A program made the position numbers and the translations under genes. Under the pieces are notes generated by a model. That model saw only the letters and a program-made list of their open reading frames with translations, was not told where the DNA came from and searched no databases. From CAYTRP01 sp964625145 (GTDB lineage: Bacteria > Sumerlaeota > Sumerlaeia > SLMS01 > JAHLLQ01), in the NCBI GenBank assembly GCA_964625145.1, contig CAZVAQ010000010.1, positions 1 to 40,834 of the forward strand: 40,834 nt of DNA, given 5' to 3'. This document shows positions 7,996-17,016 of this stretch, one piece after another (position 1 is the first letter of the stretch; the number at the start of each line of letters is the position of its first letter).

Positions 7996-9795
7996 TCATG
8001 ACAAGGCATTTCGGGAAGACGCCATGGCCTCCTTGGCCTCGTCATCCGGTTGGTGGACTTCCCCCTGGGCCGCCTCGGCACTGAGGATGGGCTCCACGGG
8101 CCGGAGTGGCAGCCAGATCGAGGCGATCGTCCCTCCACCGGGACGGGGCGTGAACGTGATGGTGCCGCCGTGCACCTCGACATGGCTCTTCACGATGGTC
8201 AGGCCCAACCCCGTGCCGCCGGGCCGCTCGGTGAAGAACGGCTCGAACAGGTGCGCCCGCGCGGAGTCGCTGAAGCCGGGGCCGTTGTCCTCCACGCGGA
8301 CGACAACCCCTGCCGCTCCGTCGGGGCCGGGTGTTGCACGCGTGCGCAGGGTCACCTCGCCTTTGTCGCTGACCGCCTCAAAGGCATTCCGGCACAGGTT
8401 TGAGATGGCCTCCTCGATGCGAGCGCGATTGCACGGCACCGGCGGCAGCGCGGAGTCGAAGTCATCGAAGATGCGGATGGTGTGGCGTTGCTCGCCGGGG
8501 TCGCCGGCCAACGCCTCTGCTTCCAACCGCAACAGCATCGCGGCCCGGTCGGCGATGTCATTCAGGTTCACCGGCGCCAGCACCAGATCCGACTGTCGCG
8601 CCATGCCGAGCAGCATGCGGACCTTGCGGTCGATGTTCTCCACCTCCTGGGCAATGATGGACAAATGGCGGGTGAAGTTCTCGCGTTGCGGGAAGCCTTC
8701 GCACTTGTCCAGCTTCTCCAGCATCATCTGCGTGTAGCCCTTGATGGGCCCGAGCGGGTTCTTGATCTCGTGGGCAATGCGCGCGGCCATTTCGCCGACG
8801 ACCGACAGGCGCTCGGCCTGGCGCAGGCGCTCGCGCGTTTCGTACAGCTCCGTCTGCGCGGCGCGGACCAACTCGCGGTACTCCCATGCCTGGCGCACCA
8901 ACAGCCGGTCGAACAACGATTGGATCGCCGGCAGATGCGCGATCAGGAACACCACCACCATGGTCCCGATCAGGGCTCCACGCGCGGAGGCCAGCGACAA
9001 TCGCTCGCCCATGACCGACTCCCAGAACGTGTCGATCAGGCTGCCAAGGATGAACCCCACCAGGATGACGATGGCATAGAAGATCCATCGCGACAGATAG
9101 AGCGGCCGGTCGATTTCCTCGAAGCGAATCACCACCAGCATCGAGATCTGCAGCGTCGCGATCCACAGGAACCCCATCCCCGGCACCATCACCATGGGCG
9201 TCACCAACGAGACCGTCGAGAACACCATCGAGAAGATCACCGCGGAGGCGATCGGCATGAACAGGTACTTCCCGATGCGTTCCTCCAATGCCGTGCGCGC
9301 CTGCAGTTGACGCCGCGCCAACACCCACATCGATACCCCGCAGATCACGATCGCATGCGCCACGACCAGCCAGCCCTCCGTCACGATCATGTCGCCGAGG
9401 GATGAATAGACCAAACGCGGGATCGGTTCGCCGATGTCCTCCTGCGGATCCAACCGGCGCAGGACGTCCCACGCCAGCACCAGCACTGCCGGTCCGACGG
9501 CGAATGGTGTCAGCGCCAGGGGGTTGATCTTCTTGAACAGCGGCGAAGGACGCAGCAGCGTGTAGACCAGGAAGATCGCCGGCAACAGGATATACGGCAT
9601 CATCACCATGGTGGTGGTCCAGCGCGCCGGTCCAAAGGCGCGGCCAAGGCCCGCGCCACTGGCCCACAGGATGAGCATCATGCTCGACAAGGCGATGAAG
9701 AACGCCGACGGCGAGCGCTCGCGCTCGCGCCACGCATAGATGAACAGGATCAGGTTGAGCAGCACCAGGGCCGAGGCGGGAATCGTCTGGAGCAC
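7996..9795 (-). CDS. Multi-membrane sensor histidine kinase, 599 aa
   Basis: The N-terminal 300 residues hold about eight transmembrane helices, a 7TM-type sensory region, followed by a coiled linker (ELYETRERLRQAERLSVVGE). HisKA follows with phospho-acceptor H342 (ARIAHEIKNPLGP). The HATPase domain has N box NLCRNAFEAV, G1 VEDNGPGF, F box LFEPFFTE and G2 GGTGLGL. The start is GTG at 9795, with AGGAG 11 nt upstream. No response regulator gene is in the window, so it is orphan here. The likely partner downstream in the transcript is the secreted protein at 6612-7937. The ligand is unknown. Confidence 0.92.
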   Translation of the reverse strand: MLQTIPASALVLLNLILFIYAWRERERSPSAFFIALSSMMLILWASGAGLGRAFGPARWTTTMVMMPYILLPAIFLVYTLLRPSPLFKKINPLALTPFAVGPAVLVLAWDVLRRLDPQEDIGEPIPRLVYSSLGDMIVTEGWLVVAHAIVICGVSMWVLARRQLQARTALEERIGKYLFMPIASAVIFSMVFSTVSLVTPMVMVPGMGFLWIATLQISMLVVIRFEEIDRPLYLSRWIFYAIVILVGFILGSLIDTFWESVMGERLSLASARGALIGTMVVVFLIAHLPAIQSLFDRLLVRQAWEYRELVRAAQTELYETRERLRQAERLSVVGEMAARIAHEIKNPLGPIKGYTQMMLEKLDKCEGFPQRENFTRHLSIIAQEVENIDRKVRMLLGMARQSDLVLAPVNLNDIADRAAMLLRLEAEALAGDPGEQRHTIRIFDDFDSALPPVPCNRARIEEAISNLCRNAFEAVSDKGEVTLRTRATPGPDGAAGVVVRVEDNGPGFSDSARAHLFEPFFTERPGGTGLGLTIVKSHVEVHGGTITFTPRPGGGTIASIWLPLRPVEPILSAEAAQGEVHQPDDEAKEAMASSRNALS

Positions 9796-9917
9796 GGCGG
9801 GTCAGACTCCTGATGGCAAGCGCCCTCTGCGTCCCATTGGGCGCGTTGCGTTTGCATTGAACCCCTGCCGCGTGGATTTGGAAAGCGGAAACCCCTGCCA
9901 AGTTTCCCCAACGGACG

Positions 9918-9932
9918 GTTGGCCATGCCAAC
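9918..9932. promoter_or_regulatory. Perfect 6+6 dyad in divergent intergenic region
   Basis: GTTGGC-CAT-GCCAAC is a perfect inverted repeat lying between the divergent histidine kinase and metal ATPase genes. Just left of it, AACCCCTGCC occurs twice (9860-9869 and 9890-9899), exactly 30 bp apart. This could be an operator for the ATPase, but no regulator gene is adjacent. A weak sigma70-like pair, TTGAAA (9969-9974) with 17-bp spacer to TTAGAT (9992-9997), lies downstream toward the ATPase. Confidence 0.35.
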
Positions 9933-10021
9933 AGGACTCGCCGAATCCGACGAAAGTACGAACTGGACTTGAAAAGGGGCTTCGCGCACGGTTAGATCAG
10001 CCTAGGTCAGGATTTGAGTCC

Positions 10022-11944
10022 ATGAGCTGCTGCCACAATCACTCGCAAACTTCACTTTCACCCGAGCCTTCCCCCTGGAAGCACCACGCCCTGCTTGCAG
10101 GCGCGGCACTGGGGCTCCTGCTCGTGGCCCTTCTGCTGCCGGAGGGGCCCGTGCGCTTTGGCCTCTTGTTCGTCGCAACCGGCGCCGGGCTTTGGTTCCC
10201 GGCTCAGGAAGCCGCCGGCAACCTGCGCCGCTGGCAGGTGGATGTGGACTTTCTGATGTTGCTGGTGGCGGTCGGCGCGTGGCTGTTGGGCCACCCGGAG
10301 GAGGCCGTCTTCCTGTTGGTGCTCTTTGGCGCCAGCCGCGCCATGGAGGCGTGGGCCGACAGCAGGACCCAGGACGCCGTGGCAGCGCTGATGCAGGACT
10401 TGCCGGAGATGGCCCGTCGAGTGGACGACCAGGGGGAAGAAACATCAATCGCGGTAAAGGATTTGTCTCCGGGGATGCGCATTGCGCTGCGCCCGGGCGA
10501 GCGCGTCCCCGTCGACATTCGCATCCTGGAGGGATCAGCCTCCATCGACACGTCGTCCATGACCGGAGAATCGGGATGGCAGGAGGCCCACCCCGGCGGC
10601 GAGGTTCCCTCCGGCGCTGTCAACATGACCGGTTCGATCCTTGCCGAGGTGCTGCGCCCCTCCGGTGAGAGCGCCTACCAGAAGATCATCCATCTCGTGC
10701 GCAGTGCCCCGGCGCGCCGCTCGCCGGCGCAGGTGCTCAGCGATCGTGTCGGCCGCATCTACACGGCCATGATCCTGACCGCGACCGTGGTTGCCTTTGC
10801 AGTCTGGTGGCTCCTGGCGGACTTGTCCTTCAACGATGCCGCGTACCGTGCCCTTGTGCTCTTGGTCGCGGGTTCTCCGTGCGCGCTGGTGCTCTCGATC
10901 CCCAGCGCCGTCATGGCCGGCATTGCCACCGGTGCGCGTCGCGGCGTGCTGTTTCATGGCGGGCGCGGGTTGCTGGCCGTGGCGGGCATTCGCCGCATTG
11001 CCTTTGACAAGACCGGAACGCTTACCACCGGCGAACCATCCGTCATTGGCACCACCAACGACGCATCGCTCCAACACCTCGCCATCGCAAGGGCGCTGGC
11101 GGATCGCTCGAACCATCCGGCCTCGCGCGCCGTTTCTGCCTGGTTGTCCACGCGCCGCGATCTGGAGGAAGTGGAACTCACGGACGTGACGGAAGTTCCC
11201 GGCCGCGGCATCCAGGGCATTGCCAATGGCCATCGCGTTCTGCTGGGACGATCCACTGGCAATGGCACGGCAACAGACCAGCCCGCGACATGGCTCAGCA
11301 TTGATGACGGACCGGCAGTCGGCTTCCGCCTGCGCGAGACGGTGCGCACCGGCACTCACGGTGTGATCAATGCACTGCGCCAACGCGGGATGGAGCTGAT
11401 GATCCTCAGCGGCGACTCGCGCGGCGTGGTCAGCGCGCTGGCGGGCAGTCTCGGCATCGATCGCGCGGAAGGGGAACTTCGCCCCGAGCAGAAGCATCAG
11501 TTCCTGCGTGAACAATCCGCCAACGGGTCCATCATGATGGTTGGCGATGGCGTGAACGACGCGCCGGCGCTGGCCGCCGCAGAGGTCGGCGTCGCCATGG
11601 GCATTCGCGGCAGCGCCGGCACCATCGCGAAGGCCGACCTGGTTCTTGCCAGCGACGATCTGGGCAGCCTGGTCCGGGCCATCGACATCGGCCGCCGGAC
11701 CCGCACCGTCGTTGGCCAGAACATCGCCATCAGCGTCGGGGCCGCGACGATCCTCGTGGCCACGGCCATCGGCGGCATCCTGCCGCTATCCCTCGGTGTC
11801 CTCGGCCACGAAGGCGGGACAATCCTCGTGGTGCTCAACAGCTTGCGGTTGTTGGCGGTGGGGCGTGGCTCCAGCACAACAATCCAAGGCCACGGCGCCG
11901 GAATCGAAGGCCGCCTCCCACGCGAACGGGCGTTTCATGTGTGA
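10022..11944 (+). CDS. P1B-4-type heavy-metal-transporting P-type ATPase, 640 aa
   Basis: P-type ATPase motifs are complete: TGES at 181-184 (actuator), SPC at 285-287 in the metal-site helix, DKTGT with phosphorylated D329, the HP dipeptide in SNHPASRA, and GDGVNDAP at 508-515. The SPC motif together with HEGGT (from H596) followed by LNSLRLL is the P1B-4 signature, a subgroup exporting Co, Zn, Fe or related divalent metals. There is no HMA domain; the N-terminus instead begins MSCCHNHS, a short Cys/His cluster that may bind metal. The start at 10022 is preferred because the upstream extension is not protein-like. It acts in the inner membrane as an efflux pump. Confidence 0.93.
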   Translation: MSCCHNHSQTSLSPEPSPWKHHALLAGAALGLLLVALLLPEGPVRFGLLFVATGAGLWFPAQEAAGNLRRWQVDVDFLMLLVAVGAWLLGHPEEAVFLLVLFGASRAMEAWADSRTQDAVAALMQDLPEMARRVDDQGEETSIAVKDLSPGMRIALRPGERVPVDIRILEGSASIDTSSMTGESGWQEAHPGGEVPSGAVNMTGSILAEVLRPSGESAYQKIIHLVRSAPARRSPAQVLSDRVGRIYTAMILTATVVAFAVWWLLADLSFNDAAYRALVLLVAGSPCALVLSIPSAVMAGIATGARRGVLFHGGRGLLAVAGIRRIAFDKTGTLTTGEPSVIGTTNDASLQHLAIARALADRSNHPASRAVSAWLSTRRDLEEVELTDVTEVPGRGIQGIANGHRVLLGRSTGNGTATDQPATWLSIDDGPAVGFRLRETVRTGTHGVINALRQRGMELMILSGDSRGVVSALAGSLGIDRAEGELRPEQKHQFLREQSANGSIMMVGDGVNDAPALAAAEVGVAMGIRGSAGTIAKADLVLASDDLGSLVRAIDIGRRTRTVVGQNIAISVGAATILVATAIGGILPLSLGVLGHEGGTILVVLNSLRLLAVGRGSSTTIQGHGAGIEGRLPRERAFHV

Positions 11945-12045
11945 AGATCATCGTCGGCTCGACCTCATCGGGCAAGTATTGGCTTGCTGCTCGTCACCCG
12001 GTCAGTGCGGCCTATTTCCAGACGAGTGAGTGAGGTCGGACTGCC

Positions 12046-12942
12046 ATGATCTTCGAACGACAAAGGCGACTTCTGGCGCTGTTGGATGCGCTGGGCTGCC
12101 GATCAGGAAAGCGGGATTTCCAGAAGAAGTTGTTTCTCTACACCCGCGAGGTCGAAACCGAACCGAGCTACGAGTTCGTCCCGTACCAGTTTGGAGCCTT
12201 TTCATTCACTTCCAACGTCGACATGCGGAAATTGTCGGATCGTGGATTCCTGAATGAACAGGGAAACTTCTGGATCCTGACCCCCAATGGTCAGCGCGAG
12301 GTCAGATTGCCGCTTGAAGCTCGCGAGCGAATGCTCGGCTTCGCGCAGCATATCGCCGATCTGAATGGCGATGCGTTGGTTGCAGAGACCTATCGCCGTT
12401 ATCCCTATTTTGCGATTCACAGCAGGATTGCAGAGTCGGTCCTTCGTGACGACAAGGCCGCACTTGAGTCGATCAATCGGGCGAAACCTCGGGGGGGGGA
12501 TCCGGGACTTTGCACCATTGGGTACGAGGGGCGCAGTCTGGAAAACTACTTGAACCAGTTGATCAGGGATGGAGTGACCATCCTATGCGACGTGCGGCGT
12601 AACCCGCTGAGCCGGAAGTATGGTTTCTCAAAATCCACCTTGGAAACCGCATGCAAAGGTGTCGGCATTGCTTACGTCCATCTTCCAGAGTTGGGGATTG
12701 CCTCCGATCAGAGGCGCGAACTCAAGACGCAGGCGGACTATGACGCGTTGTTCGAGGTGTACGAACGCGACCAACTGCCGCACCAACGCCAATCCCTCGG
12801 CAGGATTCTCGAGTGGGTTGCGAAGGGCGAGAGAGTGGCGCTCACCTGCTATGAGCGCCATCCGCACCAATGTCACCGACACTGTGTCGCCGAGGCCGTA
12901 CAGGGAATGAGCAAGGGGAACTTCACTTCATGTCACCTGTGA
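12046..12942 (+). CDS. DUF488-domain protein with N-terminal Panacea-like region, 298 aa
   Basis: The C-terminal half (about 158-290) is a DUF488 domain: TIGYEGRSLENYLNQLI, CDVRRNPLSRKYGFSK, HLPELGI and the closing CYERHPHQCHRHC Cys/His cluster. The N-terminal 150 residues (RDFQKKLFLYTREV, YEFVPYQFGAFSF) resemble the compact alpha/beta domain of DUF4065/Panacea-like proteins; this is a by-eye resemblance. The molecular function of DUF488 is not established. A run of nine G (12491-12499) lies in the linker between the two domains. G+C is visibly lower than in neighbouring genes, suggesting recent transfer. The next gene starts 12 bp after the stop. Confidence 0.8.
   Translation: MIFERQRRLLALLDALGCRSGKRDFQKKLFLYTREVETEPSYEFVPYQFGAFSFTSNVDMRKLSDRGFLNEQGNFWILTPNGQREVRLPLEARERMLGFAQHIADLNGDALVAETYRRYPYFAIHSRIAESVLRDDKAALESINRAKPRGGDPGLCTIGYEGRSLENYLNQLIRDGVTILCDVRRNPLSRKYGFSKSTLETACKGVGIAYVHLPELGIASDQRRELKTQADYDALFEVYERDQLPHQRQSLGRILEWVAKGERVALTCYERHPHQCHRHCVAEAVQGMSKGNFTSCHL
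12491..12499 (+). other. G9 homopolymer tract in the DUF488 gene
   Basis: Nine consecutive G encode part of the RGGDPG linker between the N-terminal region and the DUF488 domain. A one-base slip would end translation after the N-terminal region. It may be a phase-variation tract or a sequencing-error hotspot. Confidence 0.55.
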
Positions 12943-12954
12943 GCGGAGGTGCAT

Positions 12955-13779
12955 ATGTCTCGCGAGCGGATCCTCATCACGGTCAAGACCTATCCAACGC
13001 TCTCAAGTTCCTATGGCGAGACGGTATGCACGGCCGGCGTGAGGGAGGATGGAACCTGGGTGAGGATCTACCCCGTTCCGTTCCGGCGCTTGGGCGAGGA
13101 ACAGCAGTACAAGAAGTTCGACTGGGTTGAGTGCGACCTTTACAAGAATACCTCCGACAAGAGACCGGAATCTTTTCGGCCATCCAATCCGAACGAGCTC
13201 CAATCTGTAGGGCATGTGGATACTTCGGGGAATTGGCAGCTTCGCCGAGAAATATTGTTGAGAAGGGGCAGGGTATACAACCGATTGGCGGAGCTAATCA
13301 GTCTTGCCAAGACCAATAAAATCTCATTGGCGACGTTTCGCCCTACAGAGGTCCTCGACTTTCGATGGGAAACCGATGACAGACAATGGGATCAGAAGAA
13401 GTTGGATGCACTGAGAGCACGCGCAAATCAGCTCGACTTGTTTGATGATGAGAGTTGGCGCACCACCTTTCGCCTCGTGGAGAAGATCCCCTATGAATTC
13501 TACTACCGTTTGAAGGACGAAGACGGGAAAGAAAGCAGGCTAAGTATCTGGGATTGGGAGGTGGGTGCCCTCTATTGGAACTGTTTGAGGAGGCACAAGT
13601 CCGAGGAACTTGCGCTACAGAAGGTAAGGGAGAAGTACTTCGACGAGTTCCTCAAGACTGACCTGCATTTTTTCTTGGGCACTACATCTCAGCATCATTT
13701 TCAAGCACCAAACCCTTGGATAATCATCGGAGCATTGGCGATACCCCATGAGATTCAACCAGACATGTTCTCGCTGTAA
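12955..13779 (+). CDS. Unrecognised conserved-looking partner of the DUF488 gene, 274 aa
   Basis: I do not recognise the family. The N-terminus (RILITVKTYPTLSSSYGETVCTAG) leads into EDGTWVRIYPVPFRRL, a compact beta-rich segment. The C-terminal part has WDWEVGALYWNCLRRH, YFDEFLKTDLHFFLGTT and PNPWIIIGALAIP, aromatic-rich stretches that look like a conserved core. There is no signal peptide or membrane helix. The start ATG at 12955 has GGAGG 5 nt upstream; a GTG at 12949 is less likely. Only 12 bp separate it from the DUF488 gene, so the pair is one unit. Low G+C matches its partner. A role in nucleic-acid modification or defence is a guess from the gene pairing only. Confidence 0.7.
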   Translation: MSRERILITVKTYPTLSSSYGETVCTAGVREDGTWVRIYPVPFRRLGEEQQYKKFDWVECDLYKNTSDKRPESFRPSNPNELQSVGHVDTSGNWQLRREILLRRGRVYNRLAELISLAKTNKISLATFRPTEVLDFRWETDDRQWDQKKLDALRARANQLDLFDDESWRTTFRLVEKIPYEFYYRLKDEDGKESRLSIWDWEVGALYWNCLRRHKSEELALQKVREKYFDEFLKTDLHFFLGTTSQHHFQAPNPWIIIGALAIPHEIQPDMFSL

Positions 13780-13878
13780 GGGTCGCGGGAACCACGCTCA
13801 GCAGTGGCCGAGAAGTGGTTTTCGCGGTTGGGCATAGGCACTCATCACTAATTCAGCGGCCGAATCTATCAACCCACT

Positions 13879-13894
13879 GGCGCATAGCTGCGCC
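13879..13894. terminator. Hairpin between convergent genes
   Basis: GGCGCA-TAGC-TGCGCC is a perfect 6-bp hairpin between the convergent DUF488 module and the TolC-like gene. No T tract follows on either strand, so it is at best a weak bidirectional terminator. Confidence 0.3.
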
Positions 13895-13910
13895 GAGGTA
13901 GCCACCCTCT

Positions 13911-15632
13911 TCAAATCCCGCTTCGCAACATCTCCCGCCAGTCGGCCCAGGCTTTCGCCACGGATGTGTTGGCGTTGCCGGTGGGTTCGAATCCCAGGTC
14001 GAAACCGCTGGGTGCGGGCTGGTCTTCGAACGTGATGCCGACGACGTCCAGCAGGTAGCCGGTTGAAGTGCCGAGGTTGATCAGCGCGATCTGCAGATCC
14101 GCCAGCGCCCGCGCTTCCGCAGCGCGTGCTTCCGCCAGATCATCCTGGAAGTCCAACACCTCGAAGGTGGTCGACTCGCCAACTTCCAGACGGCGCATCT
14201 CGGCGGCGACGTTTTCCTCCGCTGCGCGCACGCGGCGGCGGGCTGCATCGATCTGTACCAGCGCCGTGCGAATGCCTCGCGTTGCCTCGCGCACTTCCGT
14301 GCGGATGTTCAACTCGTACTGCTCCAGAAACGTTTCCGCGCGGGCCTGGCGATTGATGGTCTGTTGATACTGGCCGCGGCGCTGGCGGTTGAAGAGCGGG
14401 AAGCGCAACTCGGCTCCGAAGTTGTACCCTTCGTAGCGCAGGTCACCCGTGTCGCTCCACGATCCCGAGCGCGAGTCGTCCAAGCCATTCACATTGTAGC
14501 CGCCAAAGGCGTTGAGCTCGGGAAGGCGCTGCTGCCGTGCCACGCGGCGATTGATGTCGGCGATGTCCACGTCGATCATGGCGGACAGATAGTCAGGGCG
14601 CCGTGCCAAGGCTTGCTCGTAGGCGTAGCTGTCCGACACGCGGATCTCTGCGTCGTAGGTCGGTTGCTCGGCGGGAATGATGGGGCGGTCCCAATCGCGG
14701 AAATCCTCCTCGATGCCCCACGCCATGGTCGCCAGCAGGGTGTCCTGCGCGCGGATGAGTGCAGCCTCCGCCTCGGCAACGGCGAACTCGCGGGCAGCCA
14801 CGTCGGCCTGCGTTTGCAGCAGCACCACGCGCGGCTCGCTCCCCACGTCGACACGGGCCTGGTTCACGCGCAGCAACTCCTGCGCGGATTCCAGCGACTG
14901 CATTTGCGCATCCAGGTTCCGCATCGCAAAGTCCAGGTTCCAATAGGCCGAGACCACCTCGCCGACCTTGACCTCCAACTCACGGCGAAACGCCTGGTTG
15001 GCCTGGTCCAGTTCCCGGCGGGCGATCATGATGTTGGCATTGTTCACCAAGGTGCCAAAGTTCTGCAACAACGGCTGGGTCACCTGGATGCCGACACCGC
15101 TCTCGTAGCTCGGGTCGAACCCCGAACCGGAAGGATCCGTGTCGGTGCGTTGGTCAAAGGCCGACAGCTCCAGCAGCGTCCCCAACGGCAGGAGCTGCGA
15201 GATGCTCGCCTCGCCCGTGTCGGTGGTGGTGCGGCGCCCACCGGAGGAGCCGGTTGAATCGGTCCGCGTCTCCGAATCGCCAAAGGTGCTTCCCGCGCTC
15301 TCCCGTCGCGTGCGTGAAACACGGGCGCCAAGCACCGGGTCATAGATGCCATACTGGGCAAAGACTTCGGAGGCGGAGATATCACGATCATGCAGCCGCA
15401 GGCGCACATCGAGATTGCGCGCGATGGTGGCAAAGACGGCCTGGCGCACGGTCAACTCCAGCGGTTCGCCTTCCAGTCCGCGCACCGTATGGACCTTGGG
15501 AGGGGCCATGCGAAAGGGGGTTTCAGTCTCCACGGGCGCCGTGGGAGAGGACGTCTCCTGGGCACACACTTGGGCGCTGGCCAGCACTCCGCAGAAAAGG
15601 AGAGCGGCAAGTTGTCTGTTCATGCTGTTCAA
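13911..15632 (-). CDS. TolC-family outer membrane efflux protein, 573 aa
   Basis: A signal peptide (RQLAALLFCGVLASAQVCA) is followed by two halves of the outer-membrane efflux protein repeat. These show long coiled-coil-like helices (NANIMIARRELDQANQAFRRE; MRNLDAQMQSLESAQELLRV; ARRRVRAAEENVAAEMRRLEVG) and beta-strand segments (VGIQVTQPLLQNFG, GYNFGAELRFPLFNRQ). It would form a trimeric outer-membrane channel for type I secretion or RND efflux. The TTG at 15632 has GGGGAG 10 nt upstream; an ATG at 15623 is the alternative (570 aa). No inner-membrane pump or adaptor is adjacent. The gene lies 100 bp downstream of the FlgT-like gene on the same strand. Confidence 0.9.
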   Translation of the reverse strand: MNSMNRQLAALLFCGVLASAQVCAQETSSPTAPVETETPFRMAPPKVHTVRGLEGEPLELTVRQAVFATIARNLDVRLRLHDRDISASEVFAQYGIYDPVLGARVSRTRRESAGSTFGDSETRTDSTGSSGGRRTTTDTGEASISQLLPLGTLLELSAFDQRTDTDPSGSGFDPSYESGVGIQVTQPLLQNFGTLVNNANIMIARRELDQANQAFRRELEVKVGEVVSAYWNLDFAMRNLDAQMQSLESAQELLRVNQARVDVGSEPRVVLLQTQADVAAREFAVAEAEAALIRAQDTLLATMAWGIEEDFRDWDRPIIPAEQPTYDAEIRVSDSYAYEQALARRPDYLSAMIDVDIADINRRVARQQRLPELNAFGGYNVNGLDDSRSGSWSDTGDLRYEGYNFGAELRFPLFNRQRRGQYQQTINRQARAETFLEQYELNIRTEVREATRGIRTALVQIDAARRRVRAAEENVAAEMRRLEVGESTTFEVLDFQDDLAEARAAEARALADLQIALINLGTSTGYLLDVVGITFEDQPAPSGFDLGFEPTGNANTSVAKAWADWREMLRSGI

Positions 15633-15732
15633 TGGGTTGGTACTCCCCGCGAGAATCTCCCCACAGTCCGGGGGAGGGGCTGATCATCCGCATTCCCAGC
15701 TAGCGGATTTCGGGCCGGGAGCAGCCACCTTT

Positions 15733-16887
15733 TTAGCCGATGACCTGAACCTCGACCGTCTTGCCCATGGGGCGACGGATCAGCGCCACCGTCGGATATG
15801 TGGCCGCCTGGAGGGCCGACACCAGCTCCTCGGAGCTGCCGTCGAAGATCACCGAGACCACCGTCGTCGTGCCGAAACGCTTGCGGGTGTAGGCACGAAG
15901 CTCGGGGTGCTGGTCCTGAAGGGCGTCGATGACCAGTTGCACCTGGTCCTCCGACGCGCCGGAAACCATGATGTGGTAATCGGCGCCGTCTTGCACGACA
16001 GCGGGCCAGTACTCGGCAAAGGACGCCATCAACTCATCGGCAGCGGCTTCGGCGGCGCGCTCCAGAGCCAGCGCCACGCCCGCCTCGCGCGAAGGCTGGC
16101 CGGCGGTGGCCGTTGCGCGGGAGGTGAACAACACCTCGCCACTGTCCACGCGCACCAGGTTCACGTTCATCGTCGCGCGGAAGAAGTAGAAGTTCTCCAG
16201 GTAGACCTTGCGCTCTTCAACGAAGGTCGCCTCGGCGGTGCCGGTGACCAGCACTTCCACGCCGGCGCGTTGCGCTTCAATGCGCGCGCGCTCCATTGCG
16301 GGGGCATTGGCCAGCAGGTCCACGTTCTGGGCGGGAGACGGAAGGGGATTGCGGTTCCGGCGCAGGCCGCGCGCGTTGATGGCGTTCCCGAGCGCCTCAC
16401 GCCCGAGACCCTGGCCGGTCGCCACACCGTCGCGCGTCTCCGAAAGGAAGGCCACGAAGGACGGACGCGGCGCGGGACGATACAGGAAGCGCTTCTCGCC
16501 CAGATCCTCCACCATGTTGGCAAAGTTGATGAAGACCTTCAGGTCCAGGTGGTGGCGCCCAGTCGTGTAATGCTCCCCGACGATCTCGACCCCGTCAATA
16601 AAGCGGTCGCCGTAATTGTCGAGATACTTGAGGAGCAGATCCTCGGCGAGCGTGAGTTGGTCACTGAGGTAGATGCGGGCGACGCTGTCCAGGATGGCCT
16701 GCTTGCGGGCAGCTTCAAGGGCCGCGTCGCGATTGTTGTCCGATGCCTTGATCTCCACCGCCAGGTGCCTCTCATTGGACAGCGGCGTCAGACGGACAGT
16801 CTCGACGGTGGTGAGGGCAGTGCCCACCACGGGGCATGCGCCCGCGAATACAAGGAGAAGAAGGATCAGCCGGGCGAGTCCGCGCAT
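15733..16887 (-). CDS. Exported FlgT-like/LPP20-like protein, 384 aa
   Basis: An N-terminal hydrophobic segment (MRGLARLILLLLVFAGAC) acts as signal peptide, possibly a lipoprotein signal with C18 in a non-ideal lipobox. Residues about 35-110 (DNNRDAALEAARKQAILDSVARIYLSD) follow the A-x3-A-I-x2-A-V pattern of FlgT/LPP20-type domains. The middle (VLVTGTAEATFVEERK; RATMNVNLVRVDSGEVLF) resembles the middle domain that builds on reported metabolic or flagellar accessory proteins. No flagellar genes are present, so a flagellar role is not supported. The ATG at 16887 has GGAG 10 nt upstream; the GTG at 16923 is less likely. Confidence 0.6.
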   Translation of the reverse strand: MRGLARLILLLLVFAGACPVVGTALTTVETVRLTPLSNERHLAVEIKASDNNRDAALEAARKQAILDSVARIYLSDQLTLAEDLLLKYLDNYGDRFIDGVEIVGEHYTTGRHHLDLKVFINFANMVEDLGEKRFLYRPAPRPSFVAFLSETRDGVATGQGLGREALGNAINARGLRRNRNPLPSPAQNVDLLANAPAMERARIEAQRAGVEVLVTGTAEATFVEERKVYLENFYFFRATMNVNLVRVDSGEVLFTSRATATAGQPSREAGVALALERAAEAAADELMASFAEYWPAVVQDGADYHIMVSGASEDQVQLVIDALQDQHPELRAYTRKRFGTTTVVSVIFDGSSEELVSALQAATYPTVALIRRPMGKTVEVQVIG

Positions 16888-17016
16888 GGTGGGGAAACTC
16901 CGCAATGGCAGGATTGGGTTCACTCAAACCGCACAGTCAAACCACGTCAGGAGGGACGCAAGTCCCCAAGTGTGAAGCGAAGAGGATTTCCCGACGCCCT
17001 CCGCCGGGTGTCAACG

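Noticed and set aside
13980..14000. A tRNA T-arm-like sequence (GGGTTCGAATCCC)
   Set aside because: It is inside the TolC-like coding region and there is no matching acceptor, D or anticodon arm.
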